From contig JBBELK010001642.1 of NCBI GenBank assembly GCA_037783545.1, positions 51,636-115,635 on the forward strand: a stretch of DNA of 64,000 nucleotides. Direction: 5' to 3'. The position numbers and the translations under genes were made by a program. Under the pieces are notes generated by a model. That model did no database searches and was not told the origin of the DNA. It was given only the letters and a program-made list of their open reading frames with translations. Position 1 is the first letter of the stretch; the number at the start of each line of letters is the position of its first letter. The DNA comes from Henricia sp. BOLD:AAB3569 (lineage: Eukaryota > Echinodermata > Asteroidea > Spinulosida > Echinasteridae). Positions 12,891-26,809 of this stretch are shown here, piece after piece.

Positions 12891-15074
12891 GTGTGTCCCA
12901 AATGCCGGCAAATTTGGAAATCAAGGAATTTTTCAACCAACTTCAAATTTTGCATGCTCCAAACTGTATATATTCCGCACTTGTCATGCAAAATTGACAG
13001 ATTTTAGCTGGGAAATGACGGAGAAATTTCAGAGTTTAGGGAAAACGGAGCTCGGCTACGTGGTTATTCCCCTAACCGTGGCTGTTGGGACACCCTGCGC
13101 CGCGCTGGTGTACATGTGTACGGCCGTTGACTCACCCCGGATTGTGACGGGAGTTAGGTCAAAGTGTGTCCCAAATGCCGGCAAATTTGGAAATCAAGGA
13201 ATTTTCCAACCAACTTCAAATTTTCCCTGCTCCAAACTGTATATATTCCGCACTTGTCATGCAAAATTGACAGATTTTCGCTGGGAAATGACGGAGAAAT
13301 TTCAGAGTTTAGGGAAAACGGAGCTCGGCTACGCGGTTATTCCCCTAACCGTGGCTGTTGGGACACCATGCGCCGCGCTGGTGTACATTTGTACGGCCGT
13401 TGACTCACCCCAGATTGTGACGGGAATTAGGTCAAAGTGTGTCCCAAATGGCGGCAAATTTGGAAATCAAGGAATTTTTCAATCAACTTCAAATTTTGCA
13501 TGCTCCAAACTGTATATATTCCGTACTTGTCATGCAAAATTGACAGATTTTCGCTGGGAAATGACGGAGAAATTTTAGAGTTTAGGGAAAACGGAGCTCG
13601 GCTACGTGGTTATTCCCCTAACCGTGGCTGTTGGGACACCCTGCGCAACGCTGGTGTACATTTGTACGGCCGTTGACTCACTCCAGATTGTGACGGGAAT
13701 TAGGTCAAAGTGTGTCCCAAATGCCGGCAAATTTGGAAATCAAGGAATTTTTCAACCAACTTCAAATTTTGCATGCTCCAAACTGTATATATTCCGCACT
13801 TGTCATGCAAAATTGACAGATTTTCGCTGGGAAATGACGGAAAAATTTCAGAGTTTAGGGAAAACGGAGCTCGGCTACGTGGTTATTCCCCTAACCGTGG
13901 CTGTTGGGACACCATGCGCCGCGCTGGTGTACATTTGTACGGTCGTTGACTCACCCCGGATTGTGACGGGAATTAGGTCAAAGTGTGTCCCAAATGCCAG
14001 CAAATTTGGAAATCAAGGAATTTTCCAACCAACTTCAAATTTTGCATGCTCCAAACTGTATATATTCCGCACTTGTCATGCAAAATTGACAGATTTTCGC
14101 TGGGAAATGACGGAGAAATTTTAGAGTTTAGGGAAAACGGAATTCGGCTACGTGGTTATTCCTCTAACCGTGGCTGTTGGGACACCCTGCGCCGCGCTGG
14201 TGTACATTTGTACGGCCGTTGACTCACCCCAGATTGTGACGGGAATTAGGTCAAAGTGTGTCCCAAATGCCGGCAAATTTGGAAATCAAGGAATTTTCCA
14301 ACCAACTTCAAATTTTGCATGCTCCAAACTGTATATATTCCGCACTTGTCATGCAAAATTGACAGATTTTCGCTGGGAAATGACGGATAAATTTCAGAGT
14401 TTAGGGAAAACGGAGCTCGGCTACGTGGTTATTCCCCTAGCCGAGGCTGTTGGGACACCCTGCGCCGCGCTGGTGTACATGTGTACGGCCGTTGACTCAC
14501 CCCAGATTGTGACGGGAATTAGGTCAAAGTGTGTCCCAAATGCCGGCAAATTTGGAAATCAAGGAATTTTCCAACCAACTTCAAATTTTGCATGCTCCAA
14601 ACTGTATATATTCCGCACTTGTCATGCAAAATTGACAGATTTTCGCTGGGAAATGAAGGAGAAATTTCAGACTTTAGGGAAAACGGAGCTTGGCTACGTA
14701 GTTATTCCCCTAACCGTGGCTGTTGGGACACCCTGCGCCGCGCTGGTGTACATTTGTACGGCCGTTGACTCACCCCAGATTGTGACGGGAATTAGGTCAA
14801 AGTGTGTCCCAAATGCCGGCAAATTTGGAAATCAAGGATTTTTTCAACCAACTTCAAATTGTGCATGCTCCAAACTGTATATATTCCGCACTTGTCATGC
14901 AAAATTGACAGATTTTCGCTGGGAAATGACGGAGAAATTTCAGAGTTTAGGGAAAACGGAGCTCGGCTACGTGGTTATTCCCCTAACCGTGGCTGTTGGG
15001 ACACCATGCGCCGCGCTGGTGTACATTTGTACGGTCGTTTACTCACCCCGGATTGTGACGGGAATTAGGTCAAA
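12891..15074 (+). repeat. 8-unit higher-order block, copy 2 (2184 bp)
   Basis: Direct duplicate of 10707-12890. After its last unit the array switches to the TTTACTCA/GCCAGC type with AAATTTAGAAATC, so the breakpoint lies near 15020-15110. Confidence 0.87.
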
Positions 15075-17257
15075 GTGTGTCCCAAATGCCAGCAAATTTA
15101 GAAATCAAGGAATTTTCCAACCAACTTCAAATTTTGCATGCTCCAAACTGTATATATTCCGCACTTGTCATGCAAAATTGACAGATTTTCGCTGGGAAAT
15201 GACGGAGAAATTTCAGAGTTTAGGGAAAACGGAGCTCGGCTACGCGGTTATTCCCCTAACCGTGGCTGTTGGGACACCCTGCGCCGCGCTGGTGTACATT
15301 TGTACGGCCGTTGACTCACCCCAGATTGTGACGGGAATTAGGTCAAAGTGTGTCCCAAATGCCGGCAAATTTGGAAATCAAGGAATTTTCCAACCAACTT
15401 CAAATTGTGCATGCTCCAAACTGTATATATTCCGCACTTGTCATGCAACATTGACAGATTTTCGCTGGGAAATGACGGAGAAATTTCAGAGTTTAGTGAA
15501 AACGGAGCTCGGCTACGTGGTTATTCCCCTAACCGTGGCTGTTGGGACACCCTGCGCCGCGCTGGTGTACATTTGTACGGCCGTTGACTCACCCCAGATT
15601 GTGACGGGAATTAGGTCAAAGTGTGTCCCAAATGCCGGCAAATTTGGAAATCAAGGAATGTTTCAACCAACTTCAAATTTTGCATGCTCCAAACTGTATA
15701 TATTCCGCACTTGTCATGCAAAATTGACAGATTTTCGCTGGGAAATGACGGAGAAATTTCAGAGTTTAGGGAAAACGGAGCTTGGCTACGTGGTTATTCC
15801 CCTAACCGTGGCTGTTGGGACACCCTGCGCCGCGCTGGTGTACATGTGTACGGCCGTTGACTCACCCCGGATTGTGACGGGAGTTAGGTCAAAGTGTGTC
15901 CCAAATGCCGGCAAATTTGGAAATCAAGGAATTTTCCAACCAACTTCAAATTTTCCCTGCTCCAAACTGTATATATTCCGCACTTGTCATGCAAAATTGA
16001 CAGATTTTCGCTGGGAAATGACGGAGAAATTTAAGAGTTTAGGGAAAACGGAGCTCGGCTACGCGGTTATTCCCCTAACCGTGGCTGTTGGGACACCATG
16101 CGCCGCGCTGGTGTACATTTGTACGGCCGTTGACTCACCCCAGATTGTGACGGGAATTAGGTCAAAGTGTGTCCCAAATGCCGGCAAATTTGGAAATCAA
16201 GGAATTTTTCAACCAACTTCAAATTTTGCATGCTGCAAACTGTATATATTCCGCACTTGTCATGCAAAATTGACAGATTTTCGCTGGGAAATGACGGAGA
16301 AATTTCAGAGTTTAGGGAAAACGGAGCTCGGCTACGTGGTTATTCCCCTAACCGTGGCTGTTGGGACACCCTGCGCCGCGCTGGTGTACATTTGTACGGC
16401 CGTTGACTCAGCCCGGATTGTGACGGGAGTTAGGTCAAAGTGTGTCCCAAATGCCGGCAAATTTGGAAATCAAGGAATTTTCCAACCAACTTCAAATTTT
16501 CCCTGCTCCAAACTGTATATATTCCGCACTTGTCATGCAAAATTGACAGATTTTCGCTGGGAAATGACGGAGAAATTTCAGAGTTTAGGGAAAACGGAGC
16601 TCGGCTACGCGGTTATTCCCCTAACCGTGGCTGTTGGGACACCATGCGCCGCGCTGGTGTACATTTGTACGGCCGTTGACTCACCCCAGATTGTGACGGG
16701 AATTAGGTCAAAGTGTGTCCCAAATGCCGGCAAATTTGGAAATCAAGGAATTGTTCAACCAACTTCAAATTTTGCATGCTCCAAACTGTATATATTCCGC
16801 ACTTGTCATGCAAAATTGACAGATTTTCGCTGGGAAATGACGGAGAAATTTCAGAGTTTAGGGAAATCGGAGCTCGGCTACGTGGTTATTCCCCTAACCG
16901 TGGCTGTTGGGACACCCTGCGCCGCGCTGGTGTACATTTGTACGGCCGTTGACTCACCCCAGATTGTGACGGGAATTAGGTCAAAGTGTGTCCCAAATGC
17001 CGGCAAATTTGGAAATCAAGGAATTTTTCAACCAACTTCAAATCTTGCATGCTCCAAACTGTATATATTCCGCACTTGTCATGCAAAATTGACAGATTTT
17101 CGCTGGGAAATGACGGAGAAATTTCAGAGTTTAGGGAAAACGGAGCTCGGCTACGTGGTTATACCCCTAACCGTGGCTGTTGGGACACCCTGCGCCGCGC
17201 TGGTGTACATTTGTACGGCCGTTGATCACCCCGGACTGTGACGGGAATTAGGTCAAA
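13983..17257 (+). repeat. 12-unit block of the 12-9-6 series
   Basis: The block begins with the GAATTC-containing unit and runs for 12 units to a unit with TCTTGCATG and TTATACCCC that ends in the shortened GTTGATCACC. The first five units (GAATTC unit, GGATAAATTTC, GAAGGAGAAA, AAGGATTTTTTC, AAATTTAGAAATC) are the core shared with the next two blocks. Confidence 0.82.
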
Positions 17258-19713
17258 GTGTGTCCCAAATGCCTGCAAATTTGGAAATCAAGGAATTTTC
17301 CAACCAACTTCAAATTTTGCATGCTCCAAACTGTATATATTCCGCACTTGTCATGCAAAATTGACAGATTTTCGCTGGGAAATGACGGAGAAATTTTAGA
17401 GTTTAGGGAAAACGGAATTCGGCTACGTGGTTATTCCTCTAACCGTGGCTGTTGGGACACCCTGCGCCGCGCTGGTGTACATTTGTACGGCCGTTGACTC
17501 ACCCCAGATTGTGACGGGAATTAGGTCAAAGTGTGTCCCAAATGCCGGCAAATTTGGAAATCAAGGAATTTTCCAACCAACTTCAAATTTTGCATGCTCC
17601 AAACTGTATATATTCCGCACTTGTCATGCAAAATTGACAGATTTTCGCTGGGAAATGACGGATAAATTTCAGAGTTTAGGGAAAACGGAGCTCGGCTACG
17701 TGGTTATTCCCCTAGCCGAGGCTGTTGGGACACCCTGCGCCGCGCTGGTGTACATGTGTACGGCCGTTGACTCACCCCAGATTGTGACGGGAATTAGGTC
17801 AAAGTGTGTCCCAAATGCCGGCAAATTTGGAAATCAAGGAATTTTCCAACCAACTTCAAATTTTGCATGCTCCAAACTGTATATATTCCGCACTTGTCAT
17901 GCAAAATTGACAGATTTTCGCTGGGAAATGAAGGAGAAATTTCAGACTTTAGGGAAAACGGAGCTTGGCTACGTAGTTATTCCCCTAACCGTGGCTGTTG
18001 GGACACCCTGCGCCGCGCTGGTGTACATTTGTACGGCCGTTGACTCACCCCAGATTGTGACGGGAATTAGGTCAAAGTGTGTCCCAAATGCCGGCAAATT
18101 TGGAAATCAAGGATTTTTTCAACCAACTTCAAATTGTGCATGCTCCAAACTGTATATATTCCGCACTTGTCATGCAAAATTGACAGATTTTCGCTGGGAA
18201 ATGACGGAGAAATTTCAGAGTTTAGGGAAAACGGAGCTCGGCTACGTGGTTATTCCCCTAACCGTGGCTGTTGGGACACCATGCGCCGCGCTGGTGTACA
18301 TTTGTACGGTCGTTTACTCACCCCGGATTGTGACGGGAATTAGGTCAAAGTGTGTCCCAAATGCCAGCAAATTTAGAAATCAAGGAATTTTCCAACCAAC
18401 TTCAAATTTTGCATGCTCCAAACTGTATATATTCCGCACTTGTCATGCAAAATTGACAGATTTTCGCTGGGAAATGACGGAGAAATTTCAGAGTTTAGGG
18501 AAAACGGAGCTCGGCTACGCGGTTATTCCCCTAACCGTGGCTGTTGGGACACCCTGCGCCGCGCTGGTGTACATTTGTACGGCCGTTGACTCACCCCAGA
18601 TTGTGACGGGAATTAGGTCAAAGTGTGTCCCAAATGCCGGCAAATTTGGAAATCAAGGAATTTTTCAACCAACTTCAAATCTTGCATGCTCCAAACTGTA
18701 TATATTCCGCACTTGTCATGCAAAATTGACAGATTTTCGCTGGGAAATGACGGAGAAATTTCAGAGTTTAGGGAAAACGGAGCTCGGCTACGCGGTTATT
18801 CCCCTAACCGTGGCTGTTGGGACACCATGCGCCGCGCTGGTGTACATTTGTACGGCCGTTGACTCAGCCCGGATTGTGACGGGAGTTAGGTCAAAGTGTG
18901 TCCCAAATGCCGGCAAATTTGGAAATCAAGGAATTTTCCAACCAACTTCAAATTTTCCCTGCTCCAAACTGTATATATTCCGCACTTGTCATGCAAAATT
19001 GACAGATTTTCGCTGGGAAATGACGGAGAAATTTCAGAGTTTAGGGAAAACGGAGCTCGGCTACGCGGTTATTCCCCTAACCGTGGCTGTTGGGACACCA
19101 TGCGCCGCGCTGGTGTACATTTGTACGGCCGTTGACTCACCCCAGATTGTGACGGGAATTAGGTCAAAGTGTGTCCCAAATGCCGGCAAATTTGGAAATC
19201 AAGGAATTGTTCAACCAACTTCAAATTTTGCATGCTCCAAACTGTATATATTCCGCACTTGTCATGCAAAATTGACAGATTTTCGCTGGGAAATTACGGA
19301 GAAATTTCAGAGTTTAGGGAAATCGGAGCTCGGCTACGTGGTTATTCCCCTAACCGTGGCTGTTGGGACACCCTGCGCCGCGCTGGTGTACATTTGTACG
19401 GCCGTTGACTCACCCCAGATTGTGACGGGAATTAGGTCAAAGTGTGTCCCAAATGCCGGCAAATTTGGAAATCAAGGAATTTTTCAACCAACTTCAAATC
19501 TTGCATGCTCCAAACTGTATATATTCCGCACTTGTCATGCAAAATTGACAGATTTTCGCTGGGAAATGACGGAGAAATTTCAGAGTTTAGGGAAAACGGA
19601 GCTCGGCTACGTGGTTATACCCCTAACCGTGGCTGTTGGGACACCCTGCGCCGCGCTGGTGTACATTTGTACGGCCGTTGATCACCCCGGACTGTGACGG
19701 GAATTAGGTCAAA
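17258..19713 (+). repeat. 9-unit block of the 12-9-6 series
   Basis: The five-unit core is followed by one hybrid unit (TCTTGCATG with TACGCGG and CACCATGCG) in place of four units of the 12-unit block, then the same last three units. It ends with the same one-base deletion GTTGATCACC near 19680 that closes the 12-unit block near 17224. The shared deletion shows that the two are duplicates, not independent. Confidence 0.85.
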
Positions 19714-21351
19714 GTGTGTCCCAAATGCCTGCAAATTTGGAAATCAAGGAATTTTCCAACCAACTTCAAATTTTGCATGCTCCAAACTGTATATATTCCG
19801 CACTTGTCATGCAAAATTGACAGATTTTCGCTGGGAAATGACGGAGAAATTTTAGAGTTTAGGGAAAACGGAATTCGGCTACGTGGTTATTCCTCTAACC
19901 GTGGCTGTTGGGACACCCTGCGCCGCGCTGGTGTACATTTGTACGGCCGTTGACTCACCCCAGATTGTGACGGGAATTAGGTCAAAGTGTGTCCCAAATG
20001 CCGGCAAATTTGGAAATCAAGGAATTTTCCAACCAACTTCAAATTTTGCATGCTCCAAACTGTATATATTCCGCACTTGTCATGCAAAATTGACAGATTT
20101 TCGCTGGGAAATGACGGATAAATTTCAGAGTTTAGGGAAAACGGAGCTCGGCTACGTGGTTATTCCCCTAGCCGAGGCTGTTGGGACACCCTGCGCCGCG
20201 CTGGTGTACATGTGTACGGCCGTTGACTCACCCCAGATTGTGACGGGAATTAGGTCAAAGTGTGTCCCAAATGCCGGCAAATTTGGAAATCAAGGAATTT
20301 TCCAACCAACTTCAAATTTTGCATGCTCCAAACTGTATATATTCCGCACTTGTCATGCAAAATTGACAGATTTTCGCTGGGAAATGAAGGAGAAATTTCA
20401 GACTTTAGGGAAAACGGAGCTTGGCTACGTAGTTATTCCCCTAACCGTGGCTGTTGGGACACCCTGCGCCGCGCTGGTGTACATTTGTACGGCCGTTGAC
20501 TCACCCCAGATTGTGACGGGAATTAGGTCAAAGTGTGTCCCAAATGCCGGCAAATTTGGAAATCAAGGATTTTTTCAACCAACTTCAAATTGTGCATGCT
20601 CCAAACTGTATATATTCCGCACTTGTCATGCAAAATTGACAGATTTTCGCTGGGAAATGACGGAGAAATTTCAGAGTTTAGGGAAAACGGAGCTCGGCTA
20701 CGTGGTTATTCCCCTAACCGTGGCTGTTGGGACACCATGCGCCGCGCTGGTGTACATTTGTACGGTCGTTTACTCACCCCGGATTGTGACGGGAATTAGG
20801 TCAAAGTGTGTCCCAAATGCCAGCAAATTTAGAAATCAAGGAATTTTCCAACCAACTTCAAATTTTGCATGCTCCAAACTGTATATATTCCGCACTTGTC
20901 ATGCAAAATTGACAGATTTTCGCTGGGAAATGACGGAGAAATTTCAGAGTTTAGGGAAAACGGAGCTCGGCTACGCGGTTATTCCCCTAACCGTGGCTGT
21001 TGGGACACCCTGCGCCGCGCTGGTGTACATTTGTACGGCCGTTGACTCACCCCAGATTGTGACGGGAATTAGGTCAAAGTGTGTCCCAAATGCCGGCAAA
21101 TTTGGAAATCAAGGAATTTTTCAACCAACTTCAAATCTTGCATGCTCCAAACTGTATATATTCCGCACTTGTCATGCAAAATTGACAGATTTTCGCTGGG
21201 AAATGACGGAGAAATTTCAGAGTTTAGGGAAAACGGAGCTCGGCTACGTGGTTATACCCCTAACCGTGGCTGTTGGGACACCCTGCGCCGCGCTGGTGTA
21301 CATTTGTACGGCCGTTGACTCACCCCGGACTGTGACGGGAATTAGGTCAAA
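19714..21351 (+). repeat. 6-unit block of the 12-9-6 series
   Basis: The five-unit core is followed directly by the TCTTGCATG/TTATACCCC unit. Three more units have been lost compared with the 9-unit block. The closing unit has the full GTTGACTCACC and leads into the marker unit at 21352. Confidence 0.83.
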
Positions 21352-22170
21352 GTGTGTCCCAAATGCCTGCAAATTTGGAAATCAAGGAATTTTCTAACCA
21401 ACTTCAAATTTTGCATGCTCCAAACTGTATATATTCCGCACTTGTCATGCAAAATTGACAGATTTTCACTGAGAAATGACGGAGAAATTTCAGAGTTTAG
21501 GGAAAACGGAGCTCGGCTACGTGGTTATTCCCCTAACCGTGGCTGTTGGGACACCCTGCGCCGCGCTGGTGTACATTTGTACGGCCGTTGACTCACCCCA
21601 GATTGTGACGGGAATTAGGTCAAAGTGTGTCCCAAATGCCGGCAAATTTGGAAATCAAGGAATTTTCCAACCAACTTCAAATTTTCCCTGCTCTAAACTA
21701 TATATATTCCGCACTTGTCATGCAAAATTTACAGATTTTCGCTGGGAAATGACAGAGAAATTTCAGAGTTTAGGGAAAACGGAGCTCGGCTACGCGGTTA
21801 TTCCCCTAACCGTGGCTGTTGGGACACCATGCGCCGCGCTGGTGTACATTTGTACGGCCGTTGACTCACCCCAGATTGTGACGGGAATTAGGTCAAAGTG
21901 TGTCCCAAATGCCGGCAAATTTGGAAATCAAGGAATTTTTCAACCAACTTCAAATTTTGCATGCTCCAAACTGTATATATTCCGCACTTGTCATGCAAAA
22001 TTGACAGATTTTCGCTGGGAAATGACGGAGAAATTTCAGAGTTTAGGTAAAACGGAGCTCGGCTACGTGGTTATTCCCCTAACCGTGGCTGTTGGGACAC
22101 CCTGCGCCGCGCTGGTGTACATTTGTACGGCCGTTGACTCACCCCAGATTGTGACGGGAATTAGGTCAAA

Positions 22171-22442
22171 GTGTGTCCCAAATGCCGGCAAATTTGGAAA
22201 TCAAGGAATTTTCCAACCAACTTCAAATTTTGCATGCTCCAAACTGTATATATTCCGCACTTGTCATGCAACATTGACAGATTTTCGCTAGGAAATGACG
22301 GAGAAATTTCAGAGTTTAGTGAAAACGGAGCTCGGCTACGTGGTTATTCCCCTAACCGTGGCTGTTAGGACACCCTGCGCCGGCTGGTGTACATTTGTAC
22401 GGCCGTTGACTCAGCCCGGATTGTGACGGGAGTTAGGTCAAA
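22171..22442 (+). repeat. 272-bp derivative unit (twin at 23535-23806)
   Basis: This unit has CATGCAACATTG, TTTTCGCTAGG, TTTAGTGAAAAC, GGCTGTTAGGAC and a one-base deletion giving GCGCCGGCTGG. The same set occurs in the unit at 23535, with small differences. It derives from the TTTAGTGAAAAC family seen at 332, 3335 and 15348. The deletion is therefore inherited through duplication and is genuine. Confidence 0.8.
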
Positions 22443-25400
22443 GTGTGTCCCAAATGCCGGCAAATTTGGAAATCAAGGAATTTTCCAACCAACTTCAAAT
22501 TTTCCCTGCTCCAAACTGTATATATTCCGCACTTGTCATGCAAAATTGACAGATTTTCGCTAGTAAATGACGGAGAAATTTCAGAGTTTAGGGAAAACGG
22601 AGCTCGGCTACGCGGTTATTCCCCTAACCGTGGCTGTTGGGACACCATGCGCCGCGCTGGTGTACATTTGTACGGCCGTTGACTCACCCCAGATTGTGAC
22701 GGGAATTAGGTCAAAGTGTGTCCCAAATGCCGGCAAATTTGGAAATCAAGGAATTTTTCAACCAACTTCAAATCTTGCATGCTCCAAACTGTATATATTC
22801 CGCACTTGTCATGCAAAATTGACAGATTTTCGCTGGGAAATGACGGAGAAATTTCAGAGTTTAGGGAAAACGGAGCTCGGCTACGTGGTTATACCCCTAA
22901 CCGTGGCTGTTGGGACACCCTGCGCCGCGCTGGTGTACATTTGTACGGCCGTTGACTCACCCCGGACTGTGACGGGAATTAGGTCAAAGTGTGTCCCAAA
23001 TGCCTGCAAATTTGGAAATCAAGGAATTTTCTAACCAACTTCAAATTTTGCATGCTCCAAACTGTATATATTCCGCACTTGTCATGCAAAATTGACAGAT
23101 TTTCATTGAGAAATGACGGAGAAATTTCAGAGTTTAGGGAAAACGGAGCTCGGCTACGTGGTTATTCCCCTAACCGTGGCTGTTGGGACACCCTGCGCCG
23201 CGCTGGTGTACATTTGTACGGCCGTTGACTCACCCCAGATTGTGACGGGAATTAGGTCAAAGTGTGTCCCAAATGCCGGCAAATTTGGAAATCAAGGAAT
23301 TTTTCAACCAACTTCAAATTTTGCATGCTCCAAACTGTATATATTCCGCACTTGTCATGCAAAATTGACAGATTTTCGCTGGGAAATGACGGAGAAATTT
23401 CAGAGTTTAGGGAAAACGGAGCTCGGCTACGTGGTTATTCCCCTAACCGTGGCTGATGGGACACCCTGCGCCGCGCTGGTGTACATTTGTACGGCCGTTG
23501 ACTCACCCCAGATTGTGACGGGAATTAGGTCAAAGTGTGTCCCAAATGCCGGCAAATTTAGAAATCAAGGAATTTTCCAACCAACTTCAAATTTTGAATG
23601 CTCCAAACTGTATATATTCCGCACTTGTCATGCAACATTGACAGATTTTCGCTAGGAAATGACGGAGAAATTTCAGAGTTTAGTGAAAACGGAGCTCGGC
23701 TACGTGGTTATTCCCCTAACCGTGGCTGTTAGGACACCCTGCGCCGGCTGGTGTACATTTGTACGGCCGTTGACTCACCCCGGATTGTGACGGGAATTAG
23801 GTCAAAGTGTGTCCCAAATGCCGGCAAATTTGGAAATCAAGGAATTTTCCAACCAACTTCAAATTTTCCCTGCTCCAAACTGTATATATTCCGCACTTGT
23901 CATGCAAAATTGACAGATTTTCGCTGGGAAATGACGGAGAAATTTCAGAGTTTAGGAAAAACGGAGCTCGGCTACGTTGTTATTCCCCTAACCGTGGCTG
24001 TTGGGACACCCTGCGCCGCGCTGGTGTACATTTGTACGGCCGTTGACTCACCCCAGTTTGTGACGGGAATTAGGTCAAAGTGTGTCCCAAATGCCGGCAA
24101 ATTTGAAAATCAAGGAATTTCCAAACCAACTTCAAATTTTGCATGCTCCAAACTGTATATATTCCGCACTTGTCATGCAAAATTGACAGATTTTCGCTGG
24201 GAAATGACGGAGAAATGTCAGAGTTTAGGGAAAACGGAGCTCGGCTACGTGGTTATTCCCCTAACCGTGGCTGTTGGGACACCATGCGCCGCGCTGGTGT
24301 ACATTTGTACGGTCGTTGACTCACCCCAGATTGTGACGGGAATTAGGTCAAAGTATGTCCCAAATGCCGGCAAATTTGAAAATCAAGGAATTTCCAAACC
24401 AACTTCAAATTTTGCATGCTCCAAACTGTATATATTCCGCACTTGTCATGCAAAATTGACAGATTTTCGCTGGGAAATGACGGAGAAATTTCAGAGTTTA
24501 GGGAAAACGGAGCTCGGCTACGTGGTTATACCCATAACCGTGGCTGTTGGGACACCCTGCGCCGCGCTGGTGTACATTTGTACGGCCGTTGACTCACCCC
24601 GGACTGTGACGGGAATTAGGTCAAAGTGTGTCCCAAATGCCTGCAAATTTGGAAATCAAGGAATTTTCTAACCAACTTCAAATTTTGCATGCTCCAAACT
24701 GTATATATTCCGCAATTGTCATGCAAAATTGACAGATTTTCACTGAGAAATGACGGAGAAATTTCAGAGTTTAGGGAAAACGGAGCTCGGCTACGTGGTT
24801 ATTCCCCTAACCGTGGCTGTTGAGACACCCTGCGCCGCGCTGGTGTACATTTGTACGGCCGTTGACTCACCCCAGATTGTGTCGGGAATTAGGTCAAAGT
24901 GTGTCCCAAATGCCGGCAAATTTGGAAATCAAGGAATTTTCCAACCAACTTCAAATTTTCCCTGCTCCAAACTATATATATTCCGCACTTGTCATGCAAA
25001 ATTTACAGATTTTCGCTGGGAAATGACAGAGAAATTTCAGAGTTTAGGGAAAACGGAGCTCGGCTACGCGGTTATTCCCCTAACCGTGGCTGTTGGGACA
25101 CCATGCGCCGCGCTGGTGTACATTTGTACGGCCGTTGACTCACCCCAGATTGTGACGGGAATTAGGTCAAAGTGTGTCCCAAATGCCGGCAAATTTGGAA
25201 ATCAAGGAATTTTTCAACCAACTTCAAATTTTGCATGCTCCAAACTGTATATATTCCGCACTTGTCATGCAAAATTGACAGATTTTCGCTGGGAAATGAC
25301 GGAGAAATTTCAGAGTTTAGGTCAAACGGAGCTCGGCTACGTGGTTATTCCCCTAACCGTGGCTGTTGGGACACCCTGCGCCGCGCTGGTGTACATTTGT

Positions 25401-26809
25401 ACGGCCGTTGACTTACCCCGGATTGTGACGGGAATTAGGTCAAAGTGTGTCCCAAATGCCGGCAAATTTGGAAATCAAGGAATTTTCCAACCAACTTCAA
25501 ATTTTGCATGCTCCAAACTGTATATATTCCGCACTTGTCATGCAAAATTGACAGATTTTCACTGGGAAATGACGGAGAAATTTCAGAGTTTAGGGAAAAC
25601 GGAGCTCGGCTACGTGGTTATTCCCCTAACCGTGGCTGTTGGGACACCCTGCGCCGCGCTGGTGTACATTTGTACGGCCGTTGACTCACCCCGGATTGTG
25701 ACGGGAATTAGGTCAAAGTGTGTCCCAAATGCCGGCAAATTTGGAAATCAAGGAATTTTCCAACCAACTTCAAATTTTCCCTGCTCCAAACTGTATATAT
25801 TCCGCACTTGTCATGCAAAATTGACAGATTTTCGCTGGGAAATGACGGAGAAATTTCAGAGTTTAGGGAAAACGGAGCTCGGCTACGCGGTTATTCCCCT
25901 AACCGTGGCTGTTGGGACACCATGCGCCGTGCTGGTGTACATTTGTACGGCCGTTGACTCACCCCAGATTGTGACGGGAATTAGGTCAAAGTGTGTCCCA
26001 AATGCCGGCAAATTTGGAAATCAAGGAATTTTCCAACAAACTTCAAATTTTGCATGCTCCAAACTGTATATATTCCGCACTTGTCATGCAAAATTGACAG
26101 ATTTTCGCTGGGAAATGACGGAGAAATTTCAGAGTTTAGGGAAAACGGAGCTCGGCTACGTGGTTATTCCCCTAACCGTGGCTGTTGGGATACCCTGCGC
26201 CGCGCTGGTGTACATTTGTACGGCCGTTGACTCACCCCGGATTGTGACGGGAATTAGGTCAAAGTGTGTCCCAAATGCCGGCAAATTTGGAAATCAAGGA
26301 ATTTTCCAACCAACTTCAAATTTTGCATGCTCCAAACTGTATATATTCCGCACTTGTCATGCAAAATTGACAGATTTTCGCTGGGAAATGACGGAGAAAT
26401 TTCAGAGTTTAGGGAAAACGGAGCTCGGCTACGTGGTTATTCCCCTAACCGTGGCTGTTGGGATACCCTGCGCCGCGCTGGTGTACATTTGTACGGCCGT
26501 TGACTCACCCCAGTTTGTGACGGGAATTAGGTCAAAGTGTGTCCCAAATGCCGGCAAATTTGAAAATCAAGGAATTTCCAAACCAACTTCAAATTTTGCA
26601 TGCTCCAAACTGTATATATTCCGCACTTGTCATGCAAAATTGACAGATTTTCGCTGGGAAATGACGGAGAAATTTCAGAGTTTAGGGAAAACGGAGCTCG
26701 GCTACGTGGTTATTCCCCTAACCGTGGCTGTTGGGACACCATGCGCCGCGCTGGTGTACATTTGTACGGTCGTTGACTCACCCCGGACTGTAACGGGAAT
26801 TAGGTCAAA

